DNA of 64,000 bases from Bacteroidales bacterium (GCA_003249955.1 QKHS01000081.1:44103-108102); one strand, 5' to 3'; counted from the stretch's first letter, positions 8,353-18,234 are shown. Program-made: numbers and translations. The notes: generated by a model from the sequence alone, not told the origin.

Positions 8353-10653
8353 ATGAAAAAGCAAGTTTTACTTTTACTCGTATTAATGTTTGGCTTTCTG
8401 ACGGTTTTTTCGCAGGAAGAAAGAGCATTTCACTTTACCCCTGACACGACTTACCTGCCGGATGGTTCGGGAGTAAGTTACACAACAACAATTATGGTTG
8501 ACGGTTATGTTGCCGGGCAAACACTGAACTCGCTAAACGAATTTCTGGGAATATGTGTTAATATGGAACATTCATATCTGGGTGATTTAACTATTTCGTT
8601 GTCTTGTCCTGATAATACAACGGTAATCCTTGAGAATCAGGGTGGCGGCGGAACAAATTTAGGAATTCCTCTTCAGGGAGATGGTGATGGTCCCGGTGCA
8701 GGTTATGACTATTGCTGGAACAGTAATCCTGAATATGGGGTAATGAGCAGTGAAGCCAGTAGCTTCACAACATTACCGGCAGGTTCTTACACTTCATTTG
8801 AACCATTCAGCAATTTTTTAGGATGTCCTTTAAACGGGCCATGGACAATTGTTGTTACCGACCATCTGGCCATTGACGATGGTTATATTTTTAACTGGGG
8901 AATTAATTTCGCTGCAAATCCAGGCTGTTTCACAATGCTTACAGGCCGTATTTATGCTGACATGAATTCCAACGGCATTTTTGACGAAACAGACTTCCCT
9001 TTACCGGGAATTACACTGCAGGCTGACCCGGGTCCTTATTACGGCATTACAGATTCTAACGGTTATTACCGTATATGGGTTAATCAGGGAATTTATTCGG
9101 TTCATCAGGTTGGTGTTGAATTACCATGGGAACAATCCTACCCTGCAAGTCCGGACTATCATGTTGTAAATGTGCTTACAGACGAATATGATACAATTCC
9201 TGACCTTGATTTTATTAATATTGCAAATTCTTACTGCCCCGATTTAAGTGTTGACGTTGTTTTGGGAAGTCTTGGAATATGTTCTTACCCTACAATTCAT
9301 GTAAGTTACGAAAATAACGGAACCATAGCCTCTGACAACACAACCATAGCCGTTGAACTGGACGAAAATCTGACATATCAATCAGGAGGAAATCTCATTT
9401 CCCAGGTTGGAAATATTCTCACTTTTAACGTTGGAACAGTCGGCATTGGACAATCCGGACATTTTACGATTACTGCTCAATATTCGTGCGATCCCGATCT
9501 GGCAGGTGCGACAGCGTGTGTATCTGCACACATTTATCCCGACGATCCTTGCGAAGAAGTGAGTGAAGAATGGGACCGCTCTTCAGTGTCTGTAGATGGA
9601 GAATGTGTTGGTGACATGCAGGTTTGCTTTACAATAACAAATACAGGAGAGCCGGGTGAAGGTGACATGGACGGAACTTCCGAATACAGAATATATGAAG
9701 ACAATGTTCTGGTTTATACAGGAAGTTTTCAGATTGCCGGCGGAGATTACCTCGACATTTGCTGGCCTGCTACAGGAACAACAATCAGGCTCGAGGCCGA
9801 TCAACGACCTTTCCATCCCGGCAACAGCCATCCTCAGGAAAGTGTAGAGAACTGCGGAAGCCCGGAAAATTCCCAGGGACAAATTATGGTTGTTCCTCAG
9901 GATGATGAAGACGAATTTGTAGAAATAGATTGCCAGGTGGTTCTTGCTTCTTACGACCCCAACGACAAAGCTGTTGTTCCTGAGGGACTTTTCACTCAGC
10001 ATTTTATTGACACTACAGATGTACTCGAGTACACAATAAGATTCCAGAACACAGGAACAGCCCCGGCTACCAACATTATTGTAACAGATACAATTTCTGA
10101 ATTCCTTGACGTTTCCAAATTCCACCACATGAGTTCAAGTCACCCATGTACTGTGGATATTCTTTACTCAAATATTGTTCGCTGGACTTTTACAAACATT
10201 ATGCTGGCAGACAGCACAAACAACGAACCTGAAAGCCATGGTTACATCAAATTCAAAATTAATCAGGTTCCGGGAAATAATTTCGGGGATTTAATAACAA
10301 ATAATGCGGCTATTTTCTTCGACTACAATTTACCGGTAATTACCAATACAGTATTTAATACTATAGGAAAAATGGGAGATATCACCTCTCCTGCCCCTGT
10401 AATTTATTCTGCCAACCGAAAAGTAAATGTTTATCCTAATCCCGGCAATTCTTTTGTATCGTTCGAAGTTAACTCTGACAATTACGATATAGAGATAGTA
10501 AATTTATCAGGCCAGAAAGTAAGAAGTATAACAGGCATTTCCAGTCCGGTTTATACAATGCAAAGAAGCGGAATGGCAAACGGAATATATTTCTACTCAA
10601 TTACCGACAGTAAAGGTAAAATTGCCTCAGGAAAGTTGATTTTTGAGGAATAA
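8353..10653 (+). CDS. Type IX secretion cargo with P-domain, SdrD-B-like and sorting domains
   Basis: 766 residues from the ATG at 8353, chosen over an in-frame ATG 30 bases upstream because it places a clean signal peptide (MKKQ...FSQ) at the N-terminus. Next comes a proprotein-convertase P-domain-like region (about 40-195; L-G-D-L-T-I-S-L-S-C-P-D, G-P-W-T-I-V-V-T-D), an SdrD B-like unit (about 200-275; D-M-N-S-N-G-I-F-D-E-T-D), a repeat-rich middle, and a conserved S-Y-D-P-N-D-K domain typical of Bacteroidota surface proteins. The last ~75 residues (V-Y-P-N-P-G onward, ending G-K-L-I-F-E-E) form a T9SS type A sorting domain. It is therefore predicted to be exported to the cell surface; no enzymatic domain is seen. 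Confidence 0.88.
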   Translation: MKKQVLLLLVLMFGFLTVFSQEERAFHFTPDTTYLPDGSGVSYTTTIMVDGYVAGQTLNSLNEFLGICVNMEHSYLGDLTISLSCPDNTTVILENQGGGGTNLGIPLQGDGDGPGAGYDYCWNSNPEYGVMSSEASSFTTLPAGSYTSFEPFSNFLGCPLNGPWTIVVTDHLAIDDGYIFNWGINFAANPGCFTMLTGRIYADMNSNGIFDETDFPLPGITLQADPGPYYGITDSNGYYRIWVNQGIYSVHQVGVELPWEQSYPASPDYHVVNVLTDEYDTIPDLDFINIANSYCPDLSVDVVLGSLGICSYPTIHVSYENNGTIASDNTTIAVELDENLTYQSGGNLISQVGNILTFNVGTVGIGQSGHFTITAQYSCDPDLAGATACVSAHIYPDDPCEEVSEEWDRSSVSVDGECVGDMQVCFTITNTGEPGEGDMDGTSEYRIYEDNVLVYTGSFQIAGGDYLDICWPATGTTIRLEADQRPFHPGNSHPQESVENCGSPENSQGQIMVVPQDDEDEFVEIDCQVVLASYDPNDKAVVPEGLFTQHFIDTTDVLEYTIRFQNTGTAPATNIIVTDTISEFLDVSKFHHMSSSHPCTVDILYSNIVRWTFTNIMLADSTNNEPESHGYIKFKINQVPGNNFGDLITNNAAIFFDYNLPVITNTVFNTIGKMGDITSPAPVIYSANRKVNVYPNPGNSFVSFEVNSDNYDIEIVNLSGQKVRSITGISSPVYTMQRSGMANGIYFYSITDSKGKIASGKLIFEE

Positions 10654-10673
10654 GAAAAATTTGATAATTCCAA

Positions 10674-10709
10674 TAAAAAAAGCAGGCATCTTGTGACCTG
10701 CTTTTTTTA
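10674..10709. terminator. Bidirectional rho-independent terminator
   Basis: A-rich run, AGCAGG stem, ten-base loop, CCTGCT stem and T-run. It lies between the convergent T9SS cargo gene and the S41 peptidase gene and can serve both strands. Confidence 0.85.
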
Positions 10710-10723
10710 TTTCATTTATAATT

Positions 10724-12949
10724 TTAATTTTTATTTATAATTTCAATTGCTTTTTCCAGAAGTTCATCCCGGCCCTCTTTTATCCCGTTTATAGTAGGTT
10801 TAACTTCAATATCAGGCACAATGCCTGTTCTTTGTGTTTCTGTACCATCAGGATAATAAATACCTATTCCGCTAATCATAGTACGAATTCCTCCCGGCAA
10901 ATAAATTTCCGAGACATCTCCGTCTGCTCCGGCAGTTGTTGAGCCTATAACAGTTGCATTAGGATGTGTACGATATGCCATTGTATGAAATTCTGCGGAA
11001 CTTTGAGTAACTTCATTTACAATAATTACAACTTTACCTTTGTAGTAGTTTTTATTTTCACTTCCTGCTTTATTAGGGTTTCCGAATTTAAAAAGACCCG
11101 GACTATCGTAACCTGTAGAAGTAAACTTTACAAAATCAGTTGGTTCCGGTAATAAATAATTGCTTAATTTGTAAATAATAAACTCTGACGGATAGTTTCT
11201 TACATCTATTATCAAACCTTTTGTATTTTCAATATATTTCCATAATTCAGGTAAATATTTGCTTTTAACTGTTCCATTATTGAGGTAGGCAATATCATCA
11301 TTTATCAATTTGAAGCATGTGTCATTATTCTTATAACTACGATAAATATCTATTTCATTTAAAGAATAAGTTTTTAAAATTGCATTGTATTCCTTTCCTT
11401 CCCGGGTAAACTCAACATTAATTGAAGAATCATTTGACCTTAAAATGTTTCTTGCCAGATTTCTCAATTGAGTCGGATAGTTCGATGCCGGAGTATATTT
11501 AAGGTTTTCGGAAATAATATCTTCCGGTGATTTATCATTTATCATTGTTATTATATCTCCTTTTTGCAAACCTGTTTCTTTAGCATATGCTTCATTATAA
11601 AAACCTGTAACCACAGGCTTATTTTCAATAATTTTTATTTCAGCAGCACTGTATTTTTTTCCAAAAAAACTATACAAGGCGCCACCACCACCCCAAACAT
11701 TTGCATGAGTATCATGTATTCTTGCTATAAGCTCCAGCACTACAAGCTGATATTCCGTTTCGTTCCCCGCATAAACAAACTTTGGAATAAATTCCTCAAG
11801 TACTGTTTTCCAGTCTTCGCCTATAAGATTTTTGTAAGGGAAAAGATACTGAATTATATTCCAGTAACGATATAAGGACAGAATCCTGAATCCATCATCA
11901 GGATACACCATATCTGAGTATGCTTTCTCATTTGTAAATTCAGGGTTATTTATAAAAAGAGCTAATCCAAAATAGAAATTGCTGTTATCACGCTTTGCTC
12001 TTCTAACTTTTTCCAGTGACGATACCAGATCTGATGAAAAATCTGAGCTTTTAATCCAGTCCAAATCCGGTTTTATCTTTACATAGTCAGTATCGGCCAG
12101 CTTTTTTTGGTTTTCTTTAAACTTTCCAAAACTGTTAATCCAACTAACCAAAATTTTGTCTCTTTCGTCAACTGTACTTACATTAAGAATTTTTGGAAGG
12201 ATTCTGAAGAGTTCATAATCCCAGTTAAATTCTCCTTTAGCAATGTTTGGATGATAGTATTTAAGGAATCCCCATATCAAACCAAGAGTTTTAATATTTT
12301 CTATCTGAAAATCAGTAAGAGAATCTATTTTTATTGCAGAACCATTGTCAAATTCCATGTCCTGAAATGGCGCACTATTCTGTTCATAAATCTTTGCTTC
12401 TGTAATATCATTACTATCAATGGTAATTTTAAGATCATCCATCCAGATTTTTCCTTTTCCTGCCAATAATCCGCCAAAATATATCTGCTCAGATTTTTCC
12501 GGCTTCATTTTTAACGTAATCGAAAACTGAGTCCAGTCGTTTGTTCCTGACACATTTTTCCCGCTCATATTACTGAAAGCTACGCCAGGATCTATTCTCA
12601 TCCAGAGTCCGGCATATCCTTCTGATACATTTTCGGTTTTAATATAGCCGGAAAGAGTTATATTCTTTCCTTCGTAAATATGTGGTAATTTAGCAGTCCA
12701 TGACATAAATGTAACATCTCCTTCAACATATTCAATTGAAACAGAATATTTCCCGCTTTTTACTATAAGAGAATCTACTGATTTTTTGTAATTGTTAGTT
12801 GTATTATTGTTCCAACCCACAGGAACACCGTTTTCAATTTGTTCAAAATCAAGATTTAAACTGAATTCAGACCTAACATTATTTTGTGCAAATAAGCCAT
12901 AAAAAGGAATAATTGAGTTAAGTAAAAAACAAAAAAATATTTTTCTCAT
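10724..12949 (-). CDS. Secreted S41-family peptidase with N-terminal carbohydrate-binding-like domain
   Basis: 741 residues. Signal peptide about 1-22 (ends LFAQ). Residues ~25-180 look like a jelly-roll ligand-binding domain (L-D-F-E-Q-I-E-N-G-V-P-V-G-W beginning, typical of CBM-like modules). A helical linker and a PDZ-like region (G-L-Q-K-G-D-I-I-T-M-I) follow, then the tail-specific protease core with G-L-I-I-D-V-R-N-Y, V-T-Q-S-S-A-E-F carrying the candidate Ser nucleophile, G-S-T-T-A-G-A-D-G and the G-I-V-P-D-I-E-V segment. A periplasmic or surface processing peptidase of the C-terminal processing protease type. Substrate is unknown. Confidence 0.9.
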   Translation of the reverse strand: MRKIFFCFLLNSIIPFYGLFAQNNVRSEFSLNLDFEQIENGVPVGWNNNTTNNYKKSVDSLIVKSGKYSVSIEYVEGDVTFMSWTAKLPHIYEGKNITLSGYIKTENVSEGYAGLWMRIDPGVAFSNMSGKNVSGTNDWTQFSITLKMKPEKSEQIYFGGLLAGKGKIWMDDLKITIDSNDITEAKIYEQNSAPFQDMEFDNGSAIKIDSLTDFQIENIKTLGLIWGFLKYYHPNIAKGEFNWDYELFRILPKILNVSTVDERDKILVSWINSFGKFKENQKKLADTDYVKIKPDLDWIKSSDFSSDLVSSLEKVRRAKRDNSNFYFGLALFINNPEFTNEKAYSDMVYPDDGFRILSLYRYWNIIQYLFPYKNLIGEDWKTVLEEFIPKFVYAGNETEYQLVVLELIARIHDTHANVWGGGGALYSFFGKKYSAAEIKIIENKPVVTGFYNEAYAKETGLQKGDIITMINDKSPEDIISENLKYTPASNYPTQLRNLARNILRSNDSSINVEFTREGKEYNAILKTYSLNEIDIYRSYKNNDTCFKLINDDIAYLNNGTVKSKYLPELWKYIENTKGLIIDVRNYPSEFIIYKLSNYLLPEPTDFVKFTSTGYDSPGLFKFGNPNKAGSENKNYYKGKVVIIVNEVTQSSAEFHTMAYRTHPNATVIGSTTAGADGDVSEIYLPGGIRTMISGIGIYYPDGTETQRTGIVPDIEVKPTINGIKEGRDELLEKAIEIINKN

Positions 12950-13047
12950 AAAGTGCTGTGTTTGTAAACTAAATAAAATTCAAACATTTTAATTTAGCAG
13001 GAAAAATACAAAATTTACAATACAGGTGCAATTTTAATTAAGTATTT

Positions 13048-14178
13048 TCATCGCCCTCTCATAATCCTGTAGCCCAGATTAAATTCGAGATATTCGGCAA
13101 GCATAAAGTTTACAGACCTTACTGCAACTCCCAATGAAAAGTTTTGTGTAAAGTAATACTTCACCCCCAGCCTCTGGTAAAGTTGTTTAAAGTTTCCATA
13201 TTTATAAGAGACGGCATAAATACCTATTCCTCCGGTCAGGTTAAGATTCCCGATAATAAGTTCCGGCTGATAAATAAGTCCGGCTGTAAGATTATTCCAC
13301 CCCACAGGTCCTGGAGTCCCGTCATTATTTGCAGTTAGCCCCCACCAGAAATTCAGATCAACTCCCGGACCGGACCGAAATGCATTTGAATGCTGTACAG
13401 AGTAATAAATTCCTAATCCCCCGATAGCAAAATAATTTGTGTCCAGTTCATGTTCGTTCAACTGGTGATCTCCATACTCAATCATAAAAATAATGTCATT
13501 GCTGCGATCCAAACGCCCTGGTGATTTGGTTGACCTTACATCAGGCCGGCCTGCAGGGTATAATTTCAACTCTACGGATGGAGAATAAAGGTTAAGCCCC
13601 CGGTTAGGACGTTCAAACCCACCGTTCGAGAAATGTGTAAAACAAAATCCGGCTCCTATGTCCATAAAGGAAGTTACTGGATAAGTAATATTTAATCCGG
13701 TATTGAGATAAACAGTCAAACCTGAACCTATTGCAAGATTCATAGGGTTACTTACAGGATCGTAATGGTTCCAGTGCCAGGCTATACCGAATTCAAAATC
13801 GGAGTAAACTTCCAGTTTCTTTAATCTTAACGCCGGAATTCCCAGAAACCCGAAAACAGAATACGGATTGCCAATTTCACTTGTATTAAAATCCCCATAA
13901 TAAAAACCGACTCCGTAATACGGACTTTTGTAAACCTTTTGCCAATCGGTGTAACCGGGATTCTGCCAAAATATTTTTGCCGTTACCGATTTGTATCGGT
14001 CTATAGGTAACCCGGAAAGATTTTCACCACGCACAAAATCATTGGTTGGAATCACAGTTCCGTCACAAAAATTAAAACTTAATCCGGGATATTGTTTATT
14101 TCTAAAAATCCGGCCTTCGCTTTGAGAAAATGATAAAATGCTGATGAGTAGCAGAATAAAAAACAGGGAGCTTTTCAT
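13048..14178 (-). CDS. PagL-like lipid A deacylase / acyloxyacyl hydrolase
   Basis: 376 residues with a signal peptide (about 1-18, ending SFSQ). The middle has the PagL signature T-H-F-S-N-G-G (His182, Ser184, Asn185) followed by a Glu at about 203 in P-S-V-E-L-K, matching the His-Ser-Glu catalytic arrangement known for the outer-membrane 3-O-deacylase PagL. Strand-rich flanks fit a beta barrel. It is longer than PagL of Proteobacteria (~170 residues), with additional strands on both sides, as is usual for the Bacteroidota acyloxyacyl hydrolase family. It probably trims an acyl chain of lipid A in the outer membrane. A candidate TACTTTTG -7 element lies upstream. Confidence 0.8.
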   Translation of the reverse strand: MKSSLFFILLLISILSFSQSEGRIFRNKQYPGLSFNFCDGTVIPTNDFVRGENLSGLPIDRYKSVTAKIFWQNPGYTDWQKVYKSPYYGVGFYYGDFNTSEIGNPYSVFGFLGIPALRLKKLEVYSDFEFGIAWHWNHYDPVSNPMNLAIGSGLTVYLNTGLNITYPVTSFMDIGAGFCFTHFSNGGFERPNRGLNLYSPSVELKLYPAGRPDVRSTKSPGRLDRSNDIIFMIEYGDHQLNEHELDTNYFAIGGLGIYYSVQHSNAFRSGPGVDLNFWWGLTANNDGTPGPVGWNNLTAGLIYQPELIIGNLNLTGGIGIYAVSYKYGNFKQLYQRLGVKYYFTQNFSLGVAVRSVNFMLAEYLEFNLGYRIMRGR

Positions 14179-14207
14179 AAGCTAAGAATTATAATAGTGA
14201 TATTCTG

Positions 14208-14215
14208 CAAAAGTA
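14208..14215 (-). promoter_or_regulatory. Candidate -7 element of the PagL-like gene
   Basis: TACTTTTG on the minus strand fits the Bacteroidota -7 consensus TAnnTTTG and is followed by CAG, 30 bases before the start codon. No good -33 TTTG is found at the usual spacing. Confidence 0.4.
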
Positions 14216-14269
14216 TAGCAGTTAACAGTCTTTGTAAATACTGATTAATCAGTATATTGATGTGAATAA

Positions 14270-15061
14270 TTATAACAATCCCAAACCTGATGCATAAGAA
14301 ATTGCTTCAATTGAATTATTAGCTCCAAGTTTGTCCAGTATCTTCTGTCGGTGCGTGTTTACAGTATGAAGACTTATTGAAAGTTTATCAGAAATTTCTT
14401 TACTGAGCAAACCTTCTTTTACCAGCTTAAGAATTTCCGTTTCCCGCAAAGTAAGTTCCGGTTTTTGAAATTCTTTTCTTATACCGGCATTTTTTCCAAA
14501 GTTTATAGTCTTTCCGGTTTTAAAGTTCAACAACTGGCTGTTTAAACCTTCTTCAGATTTCTGGTCAGGAGAAATATCTATAATTCCTAAAGACAACCAA
14601 AGATTTCCTGAAATATCCAGTTCCAATATCTGATGCTGTTCTATTACCCTGAGATATTTATCTTCCGAATTTAATATCCTGAACTCATTTACAAGTTTAT
14701 AGTTTGTTTTTTCTTCCGAGGAAAAGCGATAAAATAACTTTAATAATGATATCCCGTTTTCGGTTAATGCAATAAAGTCATCCGGATGAATTTTTGAATC
14801 AATAAAGTCCTTTTCCCGCTTGTCAATAAAACCTGACTCATAACCAAGAAAACGGCAAAAATTGTCAGAATAATAAATATGTTCTTTTTTATAATGATCG
14901 AAAACACTGATGCTGCTGTTCCCTATTACAGAAAGCTGTTGCAACATAGTTTTATGTTTCTCCGCAACAGAATAATCCAGCAGTTTTTCATCAAAAATCT
15001 GAGCATTCAGAAGATCTCTGTAAAGTTCGGTTAATTCAATATATTTTTTGCTGTTTTCCAA
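14270..15061 (-). CDS. PAS-domain LuxR-type transcriptional regulator
   Basis: 263 residues, no membrane segment. The first ~60 residues are helical, then a PAS-like sensor region (about 55-165; I-Y-Y-S-D-N-F-C-R-F-L-G-Y-E), and a C-terminal LuxR helix-turn-helix from about 200 (L-T-L-R-E-T-E-I-L-K-L-V-K-E-G, followed by S-I-S-L-H-T-V-N-T-H-R). There is no receiver domain or phosphoacceptor Asp, so it is probably a one-component regulator responding to an intracellular signal. Targets are unknown; the neighbours are a PagL-like gene and an MscS channel gene on the same strand. Confidence 0.85.
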   Translation of the reverse strand: MENSKKYIELTELYRDLLNAQIFDEKLLDYSVAEKHKTMLQQLSVIGNSSISVFDHYKKEHIYYSDNFCRFLGYESGFIDKREKDFIDSKIHPDDFIALTENGISLLKLFYRFSSEEKTNYKLVNEFRILNSEDKYLRVIEQHQILELDISGNLWLSLGIIDISPDQKSEEGLNSQLLNFKTGKTINFGKNAGIRKEFQKPELTLRETEILKLVKEGLLSKEISDKLSISLHTVNTHRQKILDKLGANNSIEAISYASGLGLL

Positions 15062-15123
15062 AAGCCAACCGCATTAGTTAAATACATGTAAAAATAGCTA
15101 AAAACTTTCATTCCGTGTTGATG

Positions 15124-16395
15124 TCAGTTTTTATTTCCGATACTCTTTCTGAAATCTTCCCCCGTAGGATTTTGGAAAACTCTCAGTTCAAATTCAGGAA
15201 TAATCGCTAATACATGATCAAATATATCTGATTGTACAGCTTCGAATTCTACCCATGGTTTTATTTTGCTGAATCCGTAAATTTCCATAGGAATACCGTT
15301 TTCAGTAGGTTCAAGTTGTCTTACCAGAATTGTCATATCTGTATTGATCTTTTCATTCTGTTTTAAATATTGATCCAGATATTTTCTGAACACTCCGATA
15401 TTTGTCATTCTTAAGCCGTTTACAACAATGCTGGTATCTGCATTAAGTGTTTTGTTGTATTTATTAATTTCTTCTGATTTTGAAGGGATATAATCTTTCA
15501 GCAAATAAAATTTTGAAAGTTTTTCGAGTAATTCAGGAGAACAGAACTTAACACTGTTCATATCAATTTTTACAGACCTTTTTATTCTTCTTCCTCCGGA
15601 CTCTTCCATACCGCGCCAGTTGTTAAAAGTCTCGGTTACCAGGGCATATGTAGGAATTGTGGATATAGTATTGTCCCAATTCTGCACTTTTACCGTATTA
15701 AGACTAACCTCAGTTACTGTGCCATCTGCATTACGTGCAGGCATAGAAATCCAGTCTCCTATCCTGACCATATCATTTGTAGTTAATTGTATTCCTCCTA
15801 CAAGGCCAAGAATTGAATCTTTAAAGATTAAAAGAAGTACTGCCGTCATAGCACCTAATCCTGTTATAAAATAACCGACTTCTTTGTTCAATAAAATAGA
15901 CAATGCCGAAATTGCTGCAATAATGAATGCTATTATTTTTACAACCTGAATATAGCTTTTAATGCTTGTTCCTTTTTTCTCTCCTATGGTAACATCATAT
16001 ATTTCGTTAAGCCCGTTCAGGAATGCATTTAAAACCATAGTTAAAACTACAACAAGATAAATCATTGCTGCTTTTTTAATTAATACCACAATAAATTGCG
16101 AGTCCGGAAAAGCAATATTTATTGAATAATAAATAATAATAATGGGTACTATCCGTGAAAATCTGTGAAAAACTTTTTTCTTGACTAAAATATCATCCCA
16201 GGTTGTATGTGTCCTTCGGACAACCTTTTTTATTATTGCAAGAAGCACTTTTTTCGTGATAAAATCAGCTAAAAAGCTTACGGCCAGAATACCGGTTATA
16301 ATAATTATTACACAAAGAACTTCTGAAAAACTGCCTTTGATTCCTATTGTATTGAGCCAGGCCTCCAAATTGGGACTAATATTTTCTCCTGTCAT
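15124..16395 (-). CDS. MscS-family mechanosensitive ion channel
   Basis: 423 residues with about five N-terminal membrane helices (first at ~20-42), the pore-lining helix region (F-I-T-G-L-G-A-M-T-A-V-L-L-L-I-F-K-D) and the following beta domain (I-G-D-W-I-S-M-P, D-G-T-V-T-E-V-S-L-N-T-V-K-V-Q-N-W-D-N-T). Length and architecture resemble the YbdG/mini-conductance group more than E. coli MscS (286 residues). It releases small solutes from the inner membrane during hypo-osmotic stress. Divergent from the M64 peptidase gene, with which it shares a short intergenic region. Confidence 0.92.
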   Translation of the reverse strand: MTGENISPNLEAWLNTIGIKGSFSEVLCVIIIITGILAVSFLADFITKKVLLAIIKKVVRRTHTTWDDILVKKKVFHRFSRIVPIIIIYYSINIAFPDSQFIVVLIKKAAMIYLVVVLTMVLNAFLNGLNEIYDVTIGEKKGTSIKSYIQVVKIIAFIIAAISALSILLNKEVGYFITGLGAMTAVLLLIFKDSILGLVGGIQLTTNDMVRIGDWISMPARNADGTVTEVSLNTVKVQNWDNTISTIPTYALVTETFNNWRGMEESGGRRIKRSVKIDMNSVKFCSPELLEKLSKFYLLKDYIPSKSEEINKYNKTLNADTSIVVNGLRMTNIGVFRKYLDQYLKQNEKINTDMTILVRQLEPTENGIPMEIYGFSKIKPWVEFEAVQSDIFDHVLAIIPEFELRVFQNPTGEDFRKSIGNKN

Positions 16396-16415
16396 GATAA
16401 TAAAATTAATTGTAC

Positions 16416-16423
16416 TACTTTTG
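16416..16423 (+). promoter_or_regulatory. Candidate -7 element of the M64 peptidase gene
   Basis: TACTTTTG, consistent with TAnnTTTG, 25 bases before the chosen ATG at 16449. This supports taking the downstream ATG rather than the in-frame ATG at 16410, which would lie before the predicted transcript start. Confidence 0.4.
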
Positions 16424-16448
16424 TAAAGTAATCATTAAAGATTTAGAA

Positions 16449-17738
16449 ATGAAAGCAGTTTTTAAAATTTTTTTCAATAGTGTATTGTTAGCACTGTTAA
16501 GTATAACATCATTTTCACAAGTAAACTATGATGATTTTTTCACATCAGGAACATTAAGAATAGACTATTATCATACCGGCACTGACAAAACCCAGCAGAT
16601 ATTATTTAAAGAATTGCGAAAAGAACCTTATTGGGGAGGTTCCAGAACCCACCTTATTGATAAGTTCGGTTACGGAAATTACATGGTTAAAGTTGTTGAT
16701 ACCAAATCTGAAAAAATAATTTTCAGTTATAATTTTTGTTCTTTGTTTGAGGAATGGCAGTTTACAGAAGAGGCAAAACTCACTAATAAAGGTTTTCCTG
16801 AATCGCTTATTGTTCCTTTTCCGAAAAACGAGGTTCGAATTGAGCTTTACAGCAGAGTGTTCGAAGACAACAGTTTCGGAAAAATATACGAGCTTGTTGT
16901 AAAACCTGATGATGTTTTTATTAATACAGAAAAAACGGTAAATACCGAAGTCAGGAAAATACACTACGTTGCAGAACCGGATAAAGCTCTTGATCTTGTT
17001 TTTATAGGAGATGGTTATACCAAACCAGAACTAAACGAATTTTATGCTGAAGTAAACTCAACTGCTGAGTTTCTGTTTTCTATAGCTCCTTTTAAAGATC
17101 TTAAGGATAAAATAAACATCTGGGCAGTAGGTGCCGTTTCAGCAGAAAGCGGTACTGATGTTCCGCAGAACGGCATATGGAAATCAACAGCAATGAATTG
17201 CAACTTTGATACTTTTGGCAGCGACAGATATCTCACATCATCTGACTTTCATTCGATACGCAATTATGCCGGGCTTGTTCCGTGTGATCAGATTTGTATT
17301 CTTGTTAATACCGATGTTTATGGCGGCGGCGGAATATATAATTTCTGGAATATCACAAGTTCAAAGAACGAGTATCGCAATGAGGTTTTCGCCCATGAAC
17401 TCGGACATTCGTTAGGGGCTTTGGGTGATGAATATTATGATTCTGAGGTTTCTACCGAAGATATATACAATAAAAAAACAGAACCTTATCAGGCAAATCT
17501 TACTACACTTGTAAATTTTGAAATTAAATGGAAAGATTTAGTCTCTGAAAACACAAAAATCCCTACAGATGTTAATGCCGGCAATGTTAATGTTGTCGGG
17601 GCTTACGAAGGCGGAGGCTATCAGACAAAAGGAATTTACAGGCCTTATATCAATTGCAGGATGAAAGCTTTAGGCTATGAGTTTTGCCCTGTTTGCCAAA
17701 GAACGCTTACCGATGTAATTAAATACCTGAGCGAATAA
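16449..17738 (+). CDS. Secreted IgA peptidase M64 family metallopeptidase
   Basis: 429 residues from the ATG at 16449, which gives a signal peptide ending SFSQ. The N-terminal ~150 residues are a beta-rich M64 N-terminal domain. The catalytic domain has L-V-F-I-G-D-G-Y-T near residue 180, N-V-x-x-Y-G-G-G-G-I-Y-N segments and the zinc motif H-E-L-G-H-S-L-G-A-L-G-D-E near residue 316 (HExxHxxGxxxD type). A C-P-V-C-Q motif lies at the C-terminus. M64 enzymes were named for a Clostridium IgA protease, but in free-living Bacteroidota the substrate is not known. No T9SS sorting domain is visible. Confidence 0.9.
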   Translation: MKAVFKIFFNSVLLALLSITSFSQVNYDDFFTSGTLRIDYYHTGTDKTQQILFKELRKEPYWGGSRTHLIDKFGYGNYMVKVVDTKSEKIIFSYNFCSLFEEWQFTEEAKLTNKGFPESLIVPFPKNEVRIELYSRVFEDNSFGKIYELVVKPDDVFINTEKTVNTEVRKIHYVAEPDKALDLVFIGDGYTKPELNEFYAEVNSTAEFLFSIAPFKDLKDKINIWAVGAVSAESGTDVPQNGIWKSTAMNCNFDTFGSDRYLTSSDFHSIRNYAGLVPCDQICILVNTDVYGGGGIYNFWNITSSKNEYRNEVFAHELGHSLGALGDEYYDSEVSTEDIYNKKTEPYQANLTTLVNFEIKWKDLVSENTKIPTDVNAGNVNVVGAYEGGGYQTKGIYRPYINCRMKALGYEFCPVCQRTLTDVIKYLSE

Positions 17739-17817
17739 ATATTTACAATTTTCTCTACAAATAATAAACACAAATAACATTTATAGTTGATACAATTATA
17801 TCCTTAGAATAAAATAT

Positions 17818-17825
17818 TATTTTTG
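17818..17825 (+). promoter_or_regulatory. Candidate -7 element of the NifX-like gene
   Basis: TATTTTTG matches TAnnTTTG and sits 16 bases before the start codon at 17842. The -33 element is not convincing. Confidence 0.3.
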
Positions 17826-17841
17826 TCAAAACTTTTAATTT

Positions 17842-18213
17842 ATGAAAATCGCAATACCAGCAACAAAGGACAATCAGGTTGACGGACACTTCGGTCACTG
17901 TGATTATTATCAGATTTATACTGTTTCGGAAACAAAAGAGATTACAGGAATGCAAACCATGGAAGCTCCATGTACATGCGGATGCAAATCTAACATAGCC
18001 TCTACCCTTTCTGATATGGGTGTTACAGTTATGCTTGCCGGTGGTATTGGTGCCGGGGCAATAAACGTTTTAAACAGCGCAGGTATTGAAGTTATTCGCG
18101 GGTGTTCAGGAAATACAGAAACACTTGTAAATGACTTTGTAAACGGAAAAATAAGTGATAACGGTAGTACATGTAATCATCATCATGGCCACGGAGAGAA
18201 TTGTAATCACTAA
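17842..18213 (+). CDS. NifB/NifX-type iron-molybdenum cofactor-binding domain protein
   Basis: 123 residues. The ~100-residue NifX/NafY/NifB C-terminal fold is clear: M-K-I-A-I-P-A at the start, D-G-H-F-G-H-C (about 14-20), a C-T-C-G-C cysteine cluster and the A-G-G-I-G-A-G-A-I-N segment, followed by a His/Cys-rich tail (C-N-H-H-H-G-H-G). Family members bind metal clusters; in organisms without nitrogenase their role is unclear, and I see no nif genes here. The Cys/His-rich tail suggests metal binding. It lies 21 bases before the MBOAT gene, but joint function is not evident. Confidence 0.88.
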   Translation: MKIAIPATKDNQVDGHFGHCDYYQIYTVSETKEITGMQTMEAPCTCGCKSNIASTLSDMGVTVMLAGGIGAGAINVLNSAGIEVIRGCSGNTETLVNDFVNGKISDNGSTCNHHHGHGENCNH

Positions 18214-18234
18214 ATTCCTGTAAAAAGCAGACAA

